NCBI GenBank assembly: GCA_964035575.1
Contig: OZ037867.1
Span: 1,426,001-1,490,000, forward strand
Direction of reading: 5' to 3'
DNA from: Rhynchopus sp. YZ270_cl-10
Taxonomy: Eukaryota; Euglenozoa; Diplonemea; Diplonemida; Diplonemidae
DNA: 64,000 nucleotides
This document shows positions 20,034 through 29,634 of the stretch, piece after piece. Each line of letters begins with the position of its first letter. Position 1 is the first letter of the stretch. The notes below the pieces were generated by a model. That model did not search any database. It was not told the DNA's origin and worked only from the letters and a program-made list of their open reading frames with translations. The translations under genes and the position numbers were made by a program.

Positions 20034-21307
20034 GGGCAAACAAATTTTTCGTTTGCGTTCGCGTCCTAAGGGTACCCAGAAAAACCTAGGCAGGCAGGCA
20101 AAAAAAAGTTTGTTTCAAAAAAAAGTTTTTTTCAAAATGTGCTTGCTGAACCCGGGAGTTGACCCTCCGGAGTCGGTTTTTCTCTTTTTTTTTTCCTGTT
20201 GACACTGGTTTTGACTATTTTCTCATATTTCCCAAAATGGAACCACCTAAAGTTATATTATAAAATAGCAGGTGATCACTTTTTCCCCCGGATGAGTACC
20301 CAGGCCACAGGCCACAGTACAGTGGTGCTGGTGAAGCTTTTAACGCCGGCATTTGCATTTTCGGAATCCGTCCGTCCAGTGGTGGGGTCAATTTGCTGAA
20401 ATGGACAAGTTCTCGTTTTTGATCAATTTCCTCACAGTATACACAGTATACACAGTATACACAGTATACACAGTATACACAGTATACACAGTATACACAG
20501 TATACACAGTATACACAGTATACACAGTATACACAGTATACACAGTATACACAGTATACACAGTATACACAGACGGAAATTTCCCAGGGTCGGGAGATGA
20601 GCAGGGGAGGGAAGAATGTTAACTCACAGCCCAGGGTGTCTCCTAATTCTGGAAATTTTTCAAAATTCCGACATCCGGAAGCAATTTTTTTCCCTGGAAA
20701 AAAAGTGGGTTTGCAGCCCCAAAACATACTGCGATTGGCATTTCCGGAATCCGTTCGCGCTGTGGTGGGGTCACTTTGCCGAAATAGCCAAGTTCTTGGT
20801 TTTGGACAAAATGAGTGTAAGGTAAAGGGGGTAGGTAAATACCACAACCCAGATTTTCTCCCTGATCCTGAAAACATGAAAATGCCCGAAAACACCGGCA
20901 TTTGCATTTTCGGAATCCGTCCGGCCAGTGGTGGGGTCAATTTGCCAAAATGGACAAGTTCTTGCTTGTGGTCAAAACCCGTCAGCGTAACGTAAAGGGG
21001 GCCAAGTGTTTACCTGTAGAAACTGGTAGGAACAGACAGCGCCGCAGGCGCACGGTACCCAACATACTTTTTTCGGGAAAATACGAAAACATAAGCACTT
21101 TAAACACGTCCCTAATTTTTCCGCAAACTTTTTCCCTGGCAATTTTTTTCCAAAGACCGGAAGCGGAAGCAAATTAGGAAACACCCTGACACAGCCCCAA
21201 CACAAAAAAATTGAAAAAAACTTTTTTCAAAAAAACTTTTTTCCCCAAAAATCTCAAAAAAACCTAGGCAGGCAGGACGCGAACGCATAAAAAAAGTTTG
21301 TTTGCCC
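20034..21307. mobile_element. TIR element inserted in the ankyrin array, TAA target duplication
   Basis: The element begins GGGCAAACAAATTTTTCG and ends with the matching inverted sequence GTTTGTTTGCCC. The outer ~33 bp also share GCGTTCGCGTCC. TAA at 20031-20033 and 21308-21310 is duplicated, and uninterrupted spacers in the other array units show the empty site (GATCTAACAAG or CATCTAACAAG). Inside are three minus-orientation copies of module A (about 20335-20420, 20735-20805, 20896-20965), a 9-bp satellite, CCTAGGCAGGCAGG near each end, and one GCGCCGCAGGCGCACGGT motif at 21039. It encodes no transposase and must depend on an enzyme from elsewhere. Confidence 0.9.
20433..20572. repeat. 9-bp satellite (TGTGTATAC on the complement)
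   Basis: About 15 perfect units of ACAGTATAC on the + strand. It joins module A through the same CTCGTTTTTGATCAATTT sequence that joins the TGTGTAC array to module A at 14245. Confidence 0.95.
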
Positions 21308-21456
21308 TAACAAGTCTAAACAACGTTTCTCTTGTTGTGTAGTGTGCGATGTCCGTAGAGATGTTTTGCACTGTGCACCTTCCATTTGTTTCAAAGGGGT
21401 AGACAGCGGCAAAGGTTTTTGTTATGCATGTGAGGCATGTTCAAGTTTTCTCCCAT

Positions 21457-21516
21457 TACCGTCTTCGTAATAAAGTTGGACCTTTTTTACGGTCGAACAT
21501 TTTTACGAAGACCGTA
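21457..21516. mobile_element. 60-bp hairpin insertion, copy 2
   Basis: Identical in layout to the hairpin at 16596, at the same place in the array spacer. Confidence 0.6.
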
Positions 21517-22014
21517 GTTCTCTTTGTTTGTGTTGTGTACAAGTATTTATTCCTTTGCTGCTGTTTTTGATGTTTTTGATGCACATACGACGCAAGCACC
21601 CATTAGCCATCTATCCCTGGGGCTGCCCTGCCTTGTTGCATCAGTCAGCGTTAAGTGGTTATCCTTTTTCAGCTGATTTTAAGCAAAATCAGTCTTCGGA
21701 CAGCGTTAAGCCATCCGTGCGTCGTGGATTTGTTGTACGACTGCACCAGGAGCATCGGCTCCCGGTAAAAAGCGAAGTTCCCTCTTATTCTTTAAGTTTT
21801 GTGTTTTCATTTGTTGATTCCGTAAATACACGCATTGTACCATACCGTCAAGTCCCAAGTTGGCCAACAGTCAGAAAGTTCCAACTTTTGTGCAGTCCAA
21901 CATTGTAAGCGCTAATGTGCAGCTGTACAATATGTGACGATCCAATTTGGTTCCAAAATTAGCAACTGCTCTCTCCCTCACCCACGTAGACCTCAACACT
22001 TTGCACAACACACA

Positions 22015-23013
22015 ATGCTGGTTTTCTTGCAACGTGCTGGATGCGACACCTTGAGCTTGGAGGTCGAGGAGACAAGCACTGTTGCCAGCGTTGTGGAGGC
22101 AGCAGCGCGTGCTCTGGACACAGAGGCTGACTCTATTGTGCTGCGTTATGGTGCAGACGCAGCACCGCTTCTCGAGGTGACGGCGTTGGAGGAGGGGTGC
22201 ACGGTTGTGGTGGAGACGAGCCCACGGGTGGTGGCGGAGGCAGAGCTGAGGAGACGTGGCTGCGAGGTCAGTGAGGAAGGTGTTTGCGATTTGGTCCTCT
22301 TTGGTGAGATGCGCGCCACACCACACGACAACATGGCAGAGCTTCTGCCTCTGTACATTGAGACAAAGTGTGCTCCGCAGCAGGCCCTGTACGCGGCTGC
22401 GGTTGGTGACGATGTGACCAGCATGCGGCGTCTGATTGCGGAGGGTGCCAACATCAACGAGAGGTGTGATCAGTACTACACCACAGCTTTGGTGTACGCA
22501 GCAATGGTGGGCTCCGTCGGGTGTGTGCGTCTGGCCGTGGAGGAGGGTGCTGACTTGAATGCCACCATCGGAGAGCAGCTCTTCTCTGGGGGCTTCACTG
22601 CAGCCATATGTGCTGCGCAGGCAGGCTCTGTGGAGTGCCTGCAGGTGCTGATCGAGGCTGGGTGCGACCTTGCGATGGGTGGGGATTACAGCGACACGGC
22701 GCTCAGTATCGCAGCCTGCCGCGGGCACGCAGACTGCATGCAGCTTCTTCTGGATGCAGGTGGTCACGAACCCGCCACCACCTTCGGAAACAAGTGTACA
22801 CTCCTGATGGCCGCCGCACATTCAGGTGACCCAGAGTGCCTTCGCATTGCGTTCAATGCAGAGACTCCCAACCTCACAACGACCGACCGTTCCGGTAAGA
22901 CTGCAGAGGACATAGCACGCAAAGTGGGACACAGCAGTGCCTTCGCTGCCGCATTGGAAGCGTACAACGCCACGAAGCCGACGAAGAAGCGGAAGAGAGA
23001 GGACAGCGACTGA
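22015..23013 (+). CDS. Ubiquitin-like/ankyrin-repeat nuclear protein, copy 4
   Basis: 332 residues. It has the second sequence class throughout: linker CEVSEEGVCDLVLFG, GANINERCDQYY, GEQLFS, ATTFGNKCTLLMAAAHSG and TTTDRSGKTAEDIA, with the KRKREDSD tail. Its ankyrin half is nearly identical to copy 3, so that segment was exchanged recently. Its 5' leader is 9 bp shorter (AGCAACTGCTCTCTCC) than that of copies 2, 3 and 5. Confidence 0.85.
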   Translation: MLVFLQRAGCDTLSLEVEETSTVASVVEAAARALDTEADSIVLRYGADAAPLLEVTALEEGCTVVVETSPRVVAEAELRRRGCEVSEEGVCDLVLFGEMRATPHDNMAELLPLYIETKCAPQQALYAAAVGDDVTSMRRLIAEGANINERCDQYYTTALVYAAMVGSVGCVRLAVEEGADLNATIGEQLFSGGFTAAICAAQAGSVECLQVLIEAGCDLAMGGDYSDTALSIAACRGHADCMQLLLDAGGHEPATTFGNKCTLLMAAAHSGDPECLRIAFNAETPNLTTTDRSGKTAEDIARKVGHSSAFAAALEAYNATKPTKKRKREDSD

Positions 23014-23261
23014 TATCGTATCCGGTGTGCGGTTTCATGTTGTGAGCATACACAACCGTGTTTAGCTGAGTGCACTCTTGGTGTGGTATTTTGAAGGAGA
23101 GACTTATTCATCTAACAAGTCTTAACAACGTTTCTCTTGTTGTGTAGTGTGCGACGTCCGTAGAGATGTTTTGCACTGTGCACCTTCCATTTGTTTCAAA
23201 GGGGTAGACAGCGGCAAAGGTTTTTGTTATGCATGTGAGGCATGTTCAAGTTTTCTCCCAT

Positions 23262-23321
23262 TACCGTCTTCGTAATAAAGTTGGACCTTTTTTACGGTCG
23301 AACATTTTTACGAAGACCGTA
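23262..23321. mobile_element. 60-bp hairpin insertion, copy 3
   Basis: Same hairpin at the equivalent spacer position after copy 4. The spacer after copy 5 has instead diverged beyond about 25027. Confidence 0.6.
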
Positions 23322-23832
23322 GTTCTCTTTGTTTGTGTTGTGTACAAGTATTTATTCCTTTGCTGCTGTTTTTGATGTTTTTGATGCACATACGACGCAA
23401 GCACCCATTAGCCATCTATCCCTGGGGCTGCCCTGCCTTGTTGCATCAGTCAGCGTTAAGTGGTTATCCTTTTTCAGCTGATTTTAAGCAAAATCAGTCT
23501 TCGGACAGCGTTAAGCCATCCGTGCGTCGTGGATTTGTTGTACGACTGCACCAGGAGCATCGGCTCCCGGTAAAAAGCGAAGTTCCCTCTTATTCTTTAA
23601 GTTTTGTGTTTTCATTTGTTGATTCCGTAAATACACACATTGTACCACACCGTCAAGTCCCAAGTTGGCCAACAGTCAGAAAGTTCCAACTTTTGTGCAG
23701 TCCAACATTGTAAGCACTAATGTACAGCTGTACAATATCTGACGATCCAATTTGGTTCCAAAATTAGCAACTGTCGTCACCTGCTGCTCTCTCCCTCACC
23801 CACGTAGACCTCAACACTTTGCACAACACACA

Positions 23833-24816
23833 ATGCTGGTTTTCTTGCAACGTGCTGGATGCGACACCTTGAGCTTGGAGGTCGAGGAGACAAGCACTGT
23901 TGCCAGCGTTGTGGAGGCAGCAGCGCGTGCTCTGGACACAGAGGCTGACTCTATTGTGCTGCGTTATGGTGCAGACGCAGCACCGCTTCTCGAGGTGACG
24001 GCGTTGGAGGAGGGGTGCACGGTTGTGGTGGAGACGAGCCCACGGGTGGTGGCGGAGGCAGAGCTGAGGAGACGTGGCTGCGAGGTCAGTGAGGAAGGTG
24101 TTTGCGATTTGGTCCTCTTTGGTGAGATGCGAGCCACACCACATGACAACATGGCAGAGCTTCTGCCTCTGTACATCGAGACAAAGTGTGCTCCACAGCG
24201 GGCCCTGTATACGGCTGCTGTTGGTGACGATGTGGCTAGCATGCGGCGTCTGATTGCGGAGGGTGCCGACATCAACAAGATGTGTGATCGGTACTACACC
24301 ACAGCTTTGGTGTACGCAGCAATGGTGGGCTCCGTCGGGTGTGTGCGTCTGGCCGTGGAGGAGGGTGCTGACTTGAATGCCACCATCAGGGGGCAGCTCT
24401 ACTCTGGGGGCTTCACTGCAGCCATATGTGCTGCGCAGGCAGGCTCTGTGGAGTGCCTGCAGGTGCTGATCGAGGCTGGGTGCGACCTTGCGATGGGTGG
24501 GGACTATGGCGACACGGCGCTCAGTATCGCGGTCCGCGGGCACGCAGACTGCATGCAGCTTCTTCTGGATGCAGGTGCTCCCAAACCCACCGCCCCCTTT
24601 ACACTCCTGATGGCCGCCGCACGTTCAGGTGACCCAGAGTGCCTTCGCATTGCGTTCAATGCAGAGACTCCCAACCTCACAACGACCGACCGTTCCGGTA
24701 AGACTGCAGAGGACATAGCACGCGAAGCAGGACACAGCAGTGCCTTCGCTGCCGCATTGGAAGCGTACAACGCCACGAAGCCGACGAAGAAGCGGAAGAG
24801 AGAGGACAGCGACTGA
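23833..24816 (+). CDS. Ubiquitin-like/ankyrin-repeat nuclear protein, copy 5
   Basis: 327 residues. Second-class linker (VSEEGVCD), but the middle matches copies 1 and 2 (GADINKMCDRYY, RGQLYS). The third-to-fourth ankyrin junction is shortened by about five residues (ALSIAVRGHADC, then GAPKPTAPFTLLMAAARSG). The C-terminal tail is unchanged. The shortened loop lies where the other copies also differ, so the array appears to vary length and sequence at the ankyrin binding face. It is the last full copy; a remnant of the spacer (about 25229-25310) follows. Confidence 0.85.
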   Translation: MLVFLQRAGCDTLSLEVEETSTVASVVEAAARALDTEADSIVLRYGADAAPLLEVTALEEGCTVVVETSPRVVAEAELRRRGCEVSEEGVCDLVLFGEMRATPHDNMAELLPLYIETKCAPQRALYTAAVGDDVASMRRLIAEGADINKMCDRYYTTALVYAAMVGSVGCVRLAVEEGADLNATIRGQLYSGGFTAAICAAQAGSVECLQVLIEAGCDLAMGGDYGDTALSIAVRGHADCMQLLLDAGAPKPTAPFTLLMAAARSGDPECLRIAFNAETPNLTTTDRSGKTAEDIAREAGHSSAFAAALEAYNATKPTKKRKREDSD

Positions 24817-25565
24817 TATCGTATCCGGTGTGGGGTTTCATGTTGTGAGCATACACAACCGTGTTTAGCTAAGTGTGATTTTGTTGTGGTATTTTGAACG
24901 AGAGACTTATTCATCTAACAAGTCTTAACAACGTTTCTCTTGTTGTGTAGTGTGCGACGTCCGTAGAGATGTTTTGCACTGTGCACCTTCCATTTGTTTC
25001 AAAGGGGTAGACAGCGGCAAAGGTTTTTTCCTCTCCTGTTTGCGTTCCGCATTATATACTTGCGCTATTATTTTAAAAGATACGTATCCATGTGAGGCAA
25101 CTTTTCTCTCCCATTGGTTCTCTTTAATGCTGTGTTTGTACGAGTGTTTATTTTGCTGTACTTTTTAATGCTTTTGATACACACATCTCTGATTAGTCAG
25201 GCGTGCCCAGCCTTTATGTATCAGTACCGACTGCACCAGGAGCATCGGCTCCCGGTAAAAAGCGAAGTTCCCTCTTATTCTTTAAGTTTTGCGTTTTCAC
25301 GTATTGATTCCGCGACGAACGAGAGACTTATGGTAGTCTTAGCAGCGACAAAAAAAAAAAAAAAAAAGGAAAATGACCCATTCCCCTGTCGCTTGATCGT
25401 CGGTTGCGTTTCATTTGGTGACAATGCGGATGTACCTTTGGTTTCTTTACAACAGCCAGACACACAAACTCACTTCACATTTTCTCCACTGTACCACACA
25501 GAAGGAACCCAACCCCCTCTTCAGCACCCTTTTTTTATCTTTTGTTGTTGCAAAGAGTTGCAGAC

Positions 25566-26729
25566 ATGTTCCCCCCAGGGTCCACCGCTGGGCTGACGTC
25601 GCCGCTGAGGTCGTTTCCGAAGTACCGCGACCTGTCCTCACCTGCACCACTGCCGCGTAGCTGCAGTGTGGACTCTGCTTCGTTTGCGCGGATGCCCCCG
25701 CCACCTGCACCTCCTGCAGCTGCAGCACGTCTTCCACCAGTACCACCTGTTGCGATCATGTCGCCACGACCATCAGTTCTCGCACCATCACAGACGTCAA
25801 CACCACGAGACACAGCGCCGGCAGAGCTGGGTACACTGATGTCGCCTTCTGTGGCAAATATTGATCTTGGAGGGGCAGAGGCAACAGCAGTGCAGCCTGC
25901 ACGCGGCAGGCGTTCCTCCAATGGCAGCAGTGCTGCGTCCTCCACCACCACCACCACCACCCGCCGCCTCCGTGCTGGCAGCGCCCGCCGCCGCGAACCG
26001 ACCCCCGCCGAGCTGCGTATGGCGAAAGCAGCGCGCACCCTGAAGACGCTCCCCGACAGCGAGTACAAGAGAATGGTTGTGAAAACACATCTGCCTGCTG
26101 AGGCGGCGCCGATGCTGCGGCCGTTGATGCTGCTGTTGGGTGTGTGCGAGGCGGAGGTGGCAGCGGCAGGGGCTGAGCTGTACGACCCGCAGGCGAAGGT
26201 GTGGACGCTTGCGTGGCGGGCGTTCCGGAAGACAGGACGGCGTGACGTGGAAGCGCAGCTGGGGCGCACACGGGGCGACGTTCTCGTGGCGGAACAACGT
26301 GTTGCACGGTGTCTCCTGACCGAGATGGTGTGCGACACTGCACAGCTCAAACGCCTCTCCTCAGCAGCCCTGCACCTCTACGAGTGGTGCGCAGCCTTCC
26401 TCGAGACCTGCCCTCAGGCAACAGGCGCTGCAGACACAAAAGGTGCAGAGGCGAAGGCGTCGCACATCATCCACAGAGGCGGCGAAAAGATCCTCACACC
26501 TGCAGCCTCGCCCAAGGAGGGTCTGCAGAAGCGTGTCGTGCACACCGTCGCAGAGTGGCTGCAGGCGCTGAAGCTGCAACAGTACGAATCCGCCTTCGTC
26601 CAGGCGGAGGTCACAGACCTGCACACAGTATCGCTTCTGACAGAGGAGGACTTTGTCGAGATGGGAGTCCCGATAGGGCCGAAGAGAAAGTTTCTGACGG
26701 CAGTGGAGCTCTTGAAGATGTCGCACTGA
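25566..26729 (+). CDS. SAM-domain protein with dynein-stalk-like helical region
   Basis: 387 residues from the ATG after TTGCAAAGAGTTGCAGAC (preceded by a T-rich tract, acceptor-like). Residues 1-~150 are Pro/Ala/Ser/Thr-rich and disordered. Residues ~155-285 are helical; the pattern AEAAPMLRPLMLLLGVCEAE, later VARCLLTEMVCD and SSAALHLYEWCAAFLET, resembles the microtubule-binding-stalk flank of dynein heavy chains (PP-x-VxxVMEAVCxLLG ... SxAAxGLCxWV). That resemblance is by eye and uncertain. Residues ~330-385 are a convincing SAM domain (VAEWLQALKLQQYESAF, LTEEDFVEMGVPIGPKRKFL), an oligomerisation or protein-binding module. A cytoskeletal scaffold is a reasonable guess. Confidence 0.75.
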   Translation: MFPPGSTAGLTSPLRSFPKYRDLSSPAPLPRSCSVDSASFARMPPPPAPPAAAARLPPVPPVAIMSPRPSVLAPSQTSTPRDTAPAELGTLMSPSVANIDLGGAEATAVQPARGRRSSNGSSAASSTTTTTTRRLRAGSARRREPTPAELRMAKAARTLKTLPDSEYKRMVVKTHLPAEAAPMLRPLMLLLGVCEAEVAAAGAELYDPQAKVWTLAWRAFRKTGRRDVEAQLGRTRGDVLVAEQRVARCLLTEMVCDTAQLKRLSSAALHLYEWCAAFLETCPQATGAADTKGAEAKASHIIHRGGEKILTPAASPKEGLQKRVVHTVAEWLQALKLQQYESAFVQAEVTDLHTVSLLTEEDFVEMGVPIGPKRKFLTAVELLKMSH

Positions 26730-27218
26730 GGGAAGAGAGTCTGTCCTTTGCCTGAGAAAAAAATGCCTTCGGGGCGACTCTGTGTTCAAGACCTACAGCT
26801 ATAGGATGTTGTTTATATACCAAAAACGTCATTGTAATATCCTTGCCCCTTCAGGTGGCGTTGCACGCAGAACCCATCTCGATGGAGTGATCGGTCGATG
26901 TCTGTAGTGGTGACTGAACCAACCGATCATCAAATGCAATATGATTATATCTCATATTTTGTCAATTTTTTCAATTTCCATCGTTTTCAGAACAGAAGAG
27001 AAAAAAAAAAAATCAGGGGTAAAACAATCAGAACAGATACCGTTATTTGAAGAGAACCGTGTTTGATAAGAATCTCAAAGAACACTTTTTTTTTGTTTTT
27101 TGGTTTCCTTTCATATTTTGTAGACTTTTCCCCATTTTTTTTTGGTCTTGTATAAACCTACCAGACTTTCCCGCTTCCCTTATTTTGTGTTATCTTTTTT
27201 TAGAAGTGTCAAATACCG
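26730..27218. other. 3' flank; no gene seen
   Basis: AT-rich 3' flank with A and T runs. No coding-like frame. Confidence 0.4.
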
Positions 27219-27363
27219 GAGGTACCCTAACTGTTCGGTCCAATTCGGTGTAATTCGGTCCATTTCGTTTTTTTTTTTTTTCGCAAAGGGAAATTTCCCC
27301 TTGTACCAGAAAAACCGAAAAAAACGAAATGAAAACCGAAAGAAACCGAAATGTTAGGGTACC
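27219..27363. mobile_element. Fold-back element with TTCGGT repeats
   Basis: AGGTACCCTAAC at the left mirrors GTTAGGGTACCT at the right. The arms then alternate TTCGGT or TTTCGGT units around a poly-T/poly-A centre. Short, non-coding. Confidence 0.6.
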
Positions 27364-27480
27364 TTTTTTGGTCGATTTCGTTTTTTTTCCAAAGGGGGGA
27401 CCCTTTGGTCGCCGAAATTCCCCAGCCAAATTTGGTCGCAAAATCGGCCGATTTTTCAAAAATCTCAAAAAAAAAATTTT

Positions 27481-28385
27481 TTTTTTTTTTTTTCACAAGT
27501 GTTTTTGAGGCCTGCTCACTACACCCTAGGCACCCTTCTGGGACCAAAAAGTCAAAAAAAGCAAGAATTAGGCTGTTTTGAGCATCTAGAGTTTATTCCC
27601 CAGCCATTTTCTGTACCACCAGTGCACTTTGTATGGGCCAGCGCCTTGTCGAAAAATCGAAAAATCTCAAAAAAAAAATTTTTTTTTTCGGGAAAATTTC
27701 GACCACTGAGGTGGGTCTTTGGGCACCAAAAAATGCAAAAAAAATGCAAAAATCGGGTGTTTTGACCATCTGTGGTTACACAAAACACACTTCTGTGTAC
27801 AAGCCTACACCAATACAGTGGTAATACAAGGCGATTTTTGACCAAAAAAAAATTTTTTTTTTCGCCCAAAATCGGGCATGGTACGTCATAAAATGGCCCA
27901 AAAAATCCAAGGAAAACCTTCGATTGGGCAAATTATGAAAAAAATTTTCAAGTCAAATTTTCAACCAAAATACGGTCATTTTGTTCACACAGTGATTCTA
28001 CGTCATGCTAGCTTCCTGTGCAGAACTCCAGCAATTCACCAATGCCGGCATATATCTTTCCATTATCGCCATTGCACTTCGGTCATTTTGTGCATACCCT
28101 GTGACTGTGGTGGCTAGAGAACACGCACATGCAGACCCGTTCCTTGCAATTTCCAGTGTTGTGTTTATCAATGCATGCATCCAGAGGACCTCTGGTTTAC
28201 GAAATCGTAGGCACTCCTGTGCAAAAATGAAGTCGGTTTTTGACCCAAAATCGGGGTGGGTGGGCCATAATTTGCTCCAAATTTGGCCGAAAATTGGGAT
28301 TTTTCTGAAAATTTTCATTGTGCCCAGCAAAAATCCTTGATTTTTTGAAGAATTTTCCAAAAAATATGCTATACCCCCTATGACT
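27481..28385. repeat. ~0.9-kb dispersed repeat, copy 1
   Basis: From TCACAAGTGTTTTTGAGGCC to ATGCTATACCCCC this stretch recurs at 41315-42140 in the opposite orientation with about 95% identity by eye. The second copy lacks about 85 bp corresponding to 27985-28070. One end (about 27563-27660) appears a third time at 42755-42866. No protein is encoded. Confidence 0.75.
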
Positions 28386-29410
28386 GGACCCAACTCCCCT
28401 CACCCTTTTTTCCCCCGAAAAAAGCCCCCAAAATTCCTACCATTTTTACCATTTTTACCATTTTTGACCAATTTAGGGTACCTCCACCAGTTTCTTTTTT
28501 CCCCCTTCAAGTTTTCCCCCTTTTTTCATGATATAAACCACGAAAACGGACAGCATGGTTTCGGGTCCACCGCACGGTGTTTTTTTGGTCATGGTTTGCA
28601 CGCACCAAGGTACACTGTCATGAGAGGGCTTTGTATTTACGAGCCACCTGTTTTTTTCTTTGGTTCTTTGGCACCACAGAACCTTACCCCACAGCGATCA
28701 TCAAATATCAGAGGTTTTTTTACGGGGGGGTGGGGGGGGGTTTCACCCCCCCCCACGATTTTTTTTGCGGCTTTTGGGGGGGTGAAAATAAAATTTTTTT
28801 TTGGAAATAAAAAAAAAATCTTGATGGTGTTCTCTTACTCTCCCCCCGATACCTTTCTCGCGCCCCAAGAACCATCTAAGGGAGTTAGAGGGTGGGCGTG
28901 TTTTCCTAGAATTTGACGGACGGAGCTCGCAGAACCCAACGAGGAATGAGAAAAAAGGATAGGGCGAAATCATAAAAGTAGCGTACCGTGCGCCTGCGGC
29001 GCAAGCTTACTGTAAATTGTATGACATGGTACTGGGTACTTAACTCAAAAAAGTGGACGGCATCTAAAAATTTCCGCCTGCCCACGAACCAGCTTCTCCA
29101 GGGGCTTCGCGCGCGAAGCGCGCGAAAAATTTTGCAACCCGAAAAACACCTCACCCCCCCTAAGGTCAAAAAAACCGGTCCCAAAAAAAACCTCTGATTT
29201 CAAATATTCACAAAAAAAAAATATTTAAATCATGGCTTCATAAATATATTGAATATCGTCAATATATTGATTTGGTGATGAATATTATTGATTGAATATT
29301 GAAAGTGTCAATAATATTGACTGAAAACTGTCAATATTTCAATAATATTGAAATATTGATCATATTATTGAATATTGACGTTGCAGTGCCTGCTTTTTCC
29401 TTGACGGGAG
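28386..29410. other. Repeat-rich non-coding DNA
   Basis: Contains G-run/C-run hairpins (28724-28765), a GCGCCGCAGGCGCACGG motif in reverse orientation (28974-29002), the palindrome CTTCGCGCGCGAAGCGCGCG at 29107, and an AATATTGA-type AT satellite (about 29215-29390). No gene is seen. Confidence 0.5.
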
Positions 29411-29415
29411 GCCAT

Positions 29416-29634
29416 AGCTGAGAATAAGACTTGGGGACCCGGGACCCGGTTATTCTCAGTGGGACTGGGCACAATGTCGAAAACGCTGTGAAAACGCCTG
29501 AAAGCGGGTCAGGGACCCGGGCGCGGGAGGGTGGGGGTATTCCCAGTCCCTAGGACTGGGATTGTACCCAGTGCCCAGTACCCGTCCTAGTTCTAGTCCT
29601 GGGACAGTACCCGGGACCCGGCTTATTCTCAGCT
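29416..29634. mobile_element. Fold-back element, GGGACCCGG-rich
   Basis: AGCTGAGAATAAG (29416-29428) is mirrored by CTTATTCTCAGCT (29622-29634). Direct CCGGGACCCGG motifs lie just inside each arm. About 220 bp, non-coding. Confidence 0.55.
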
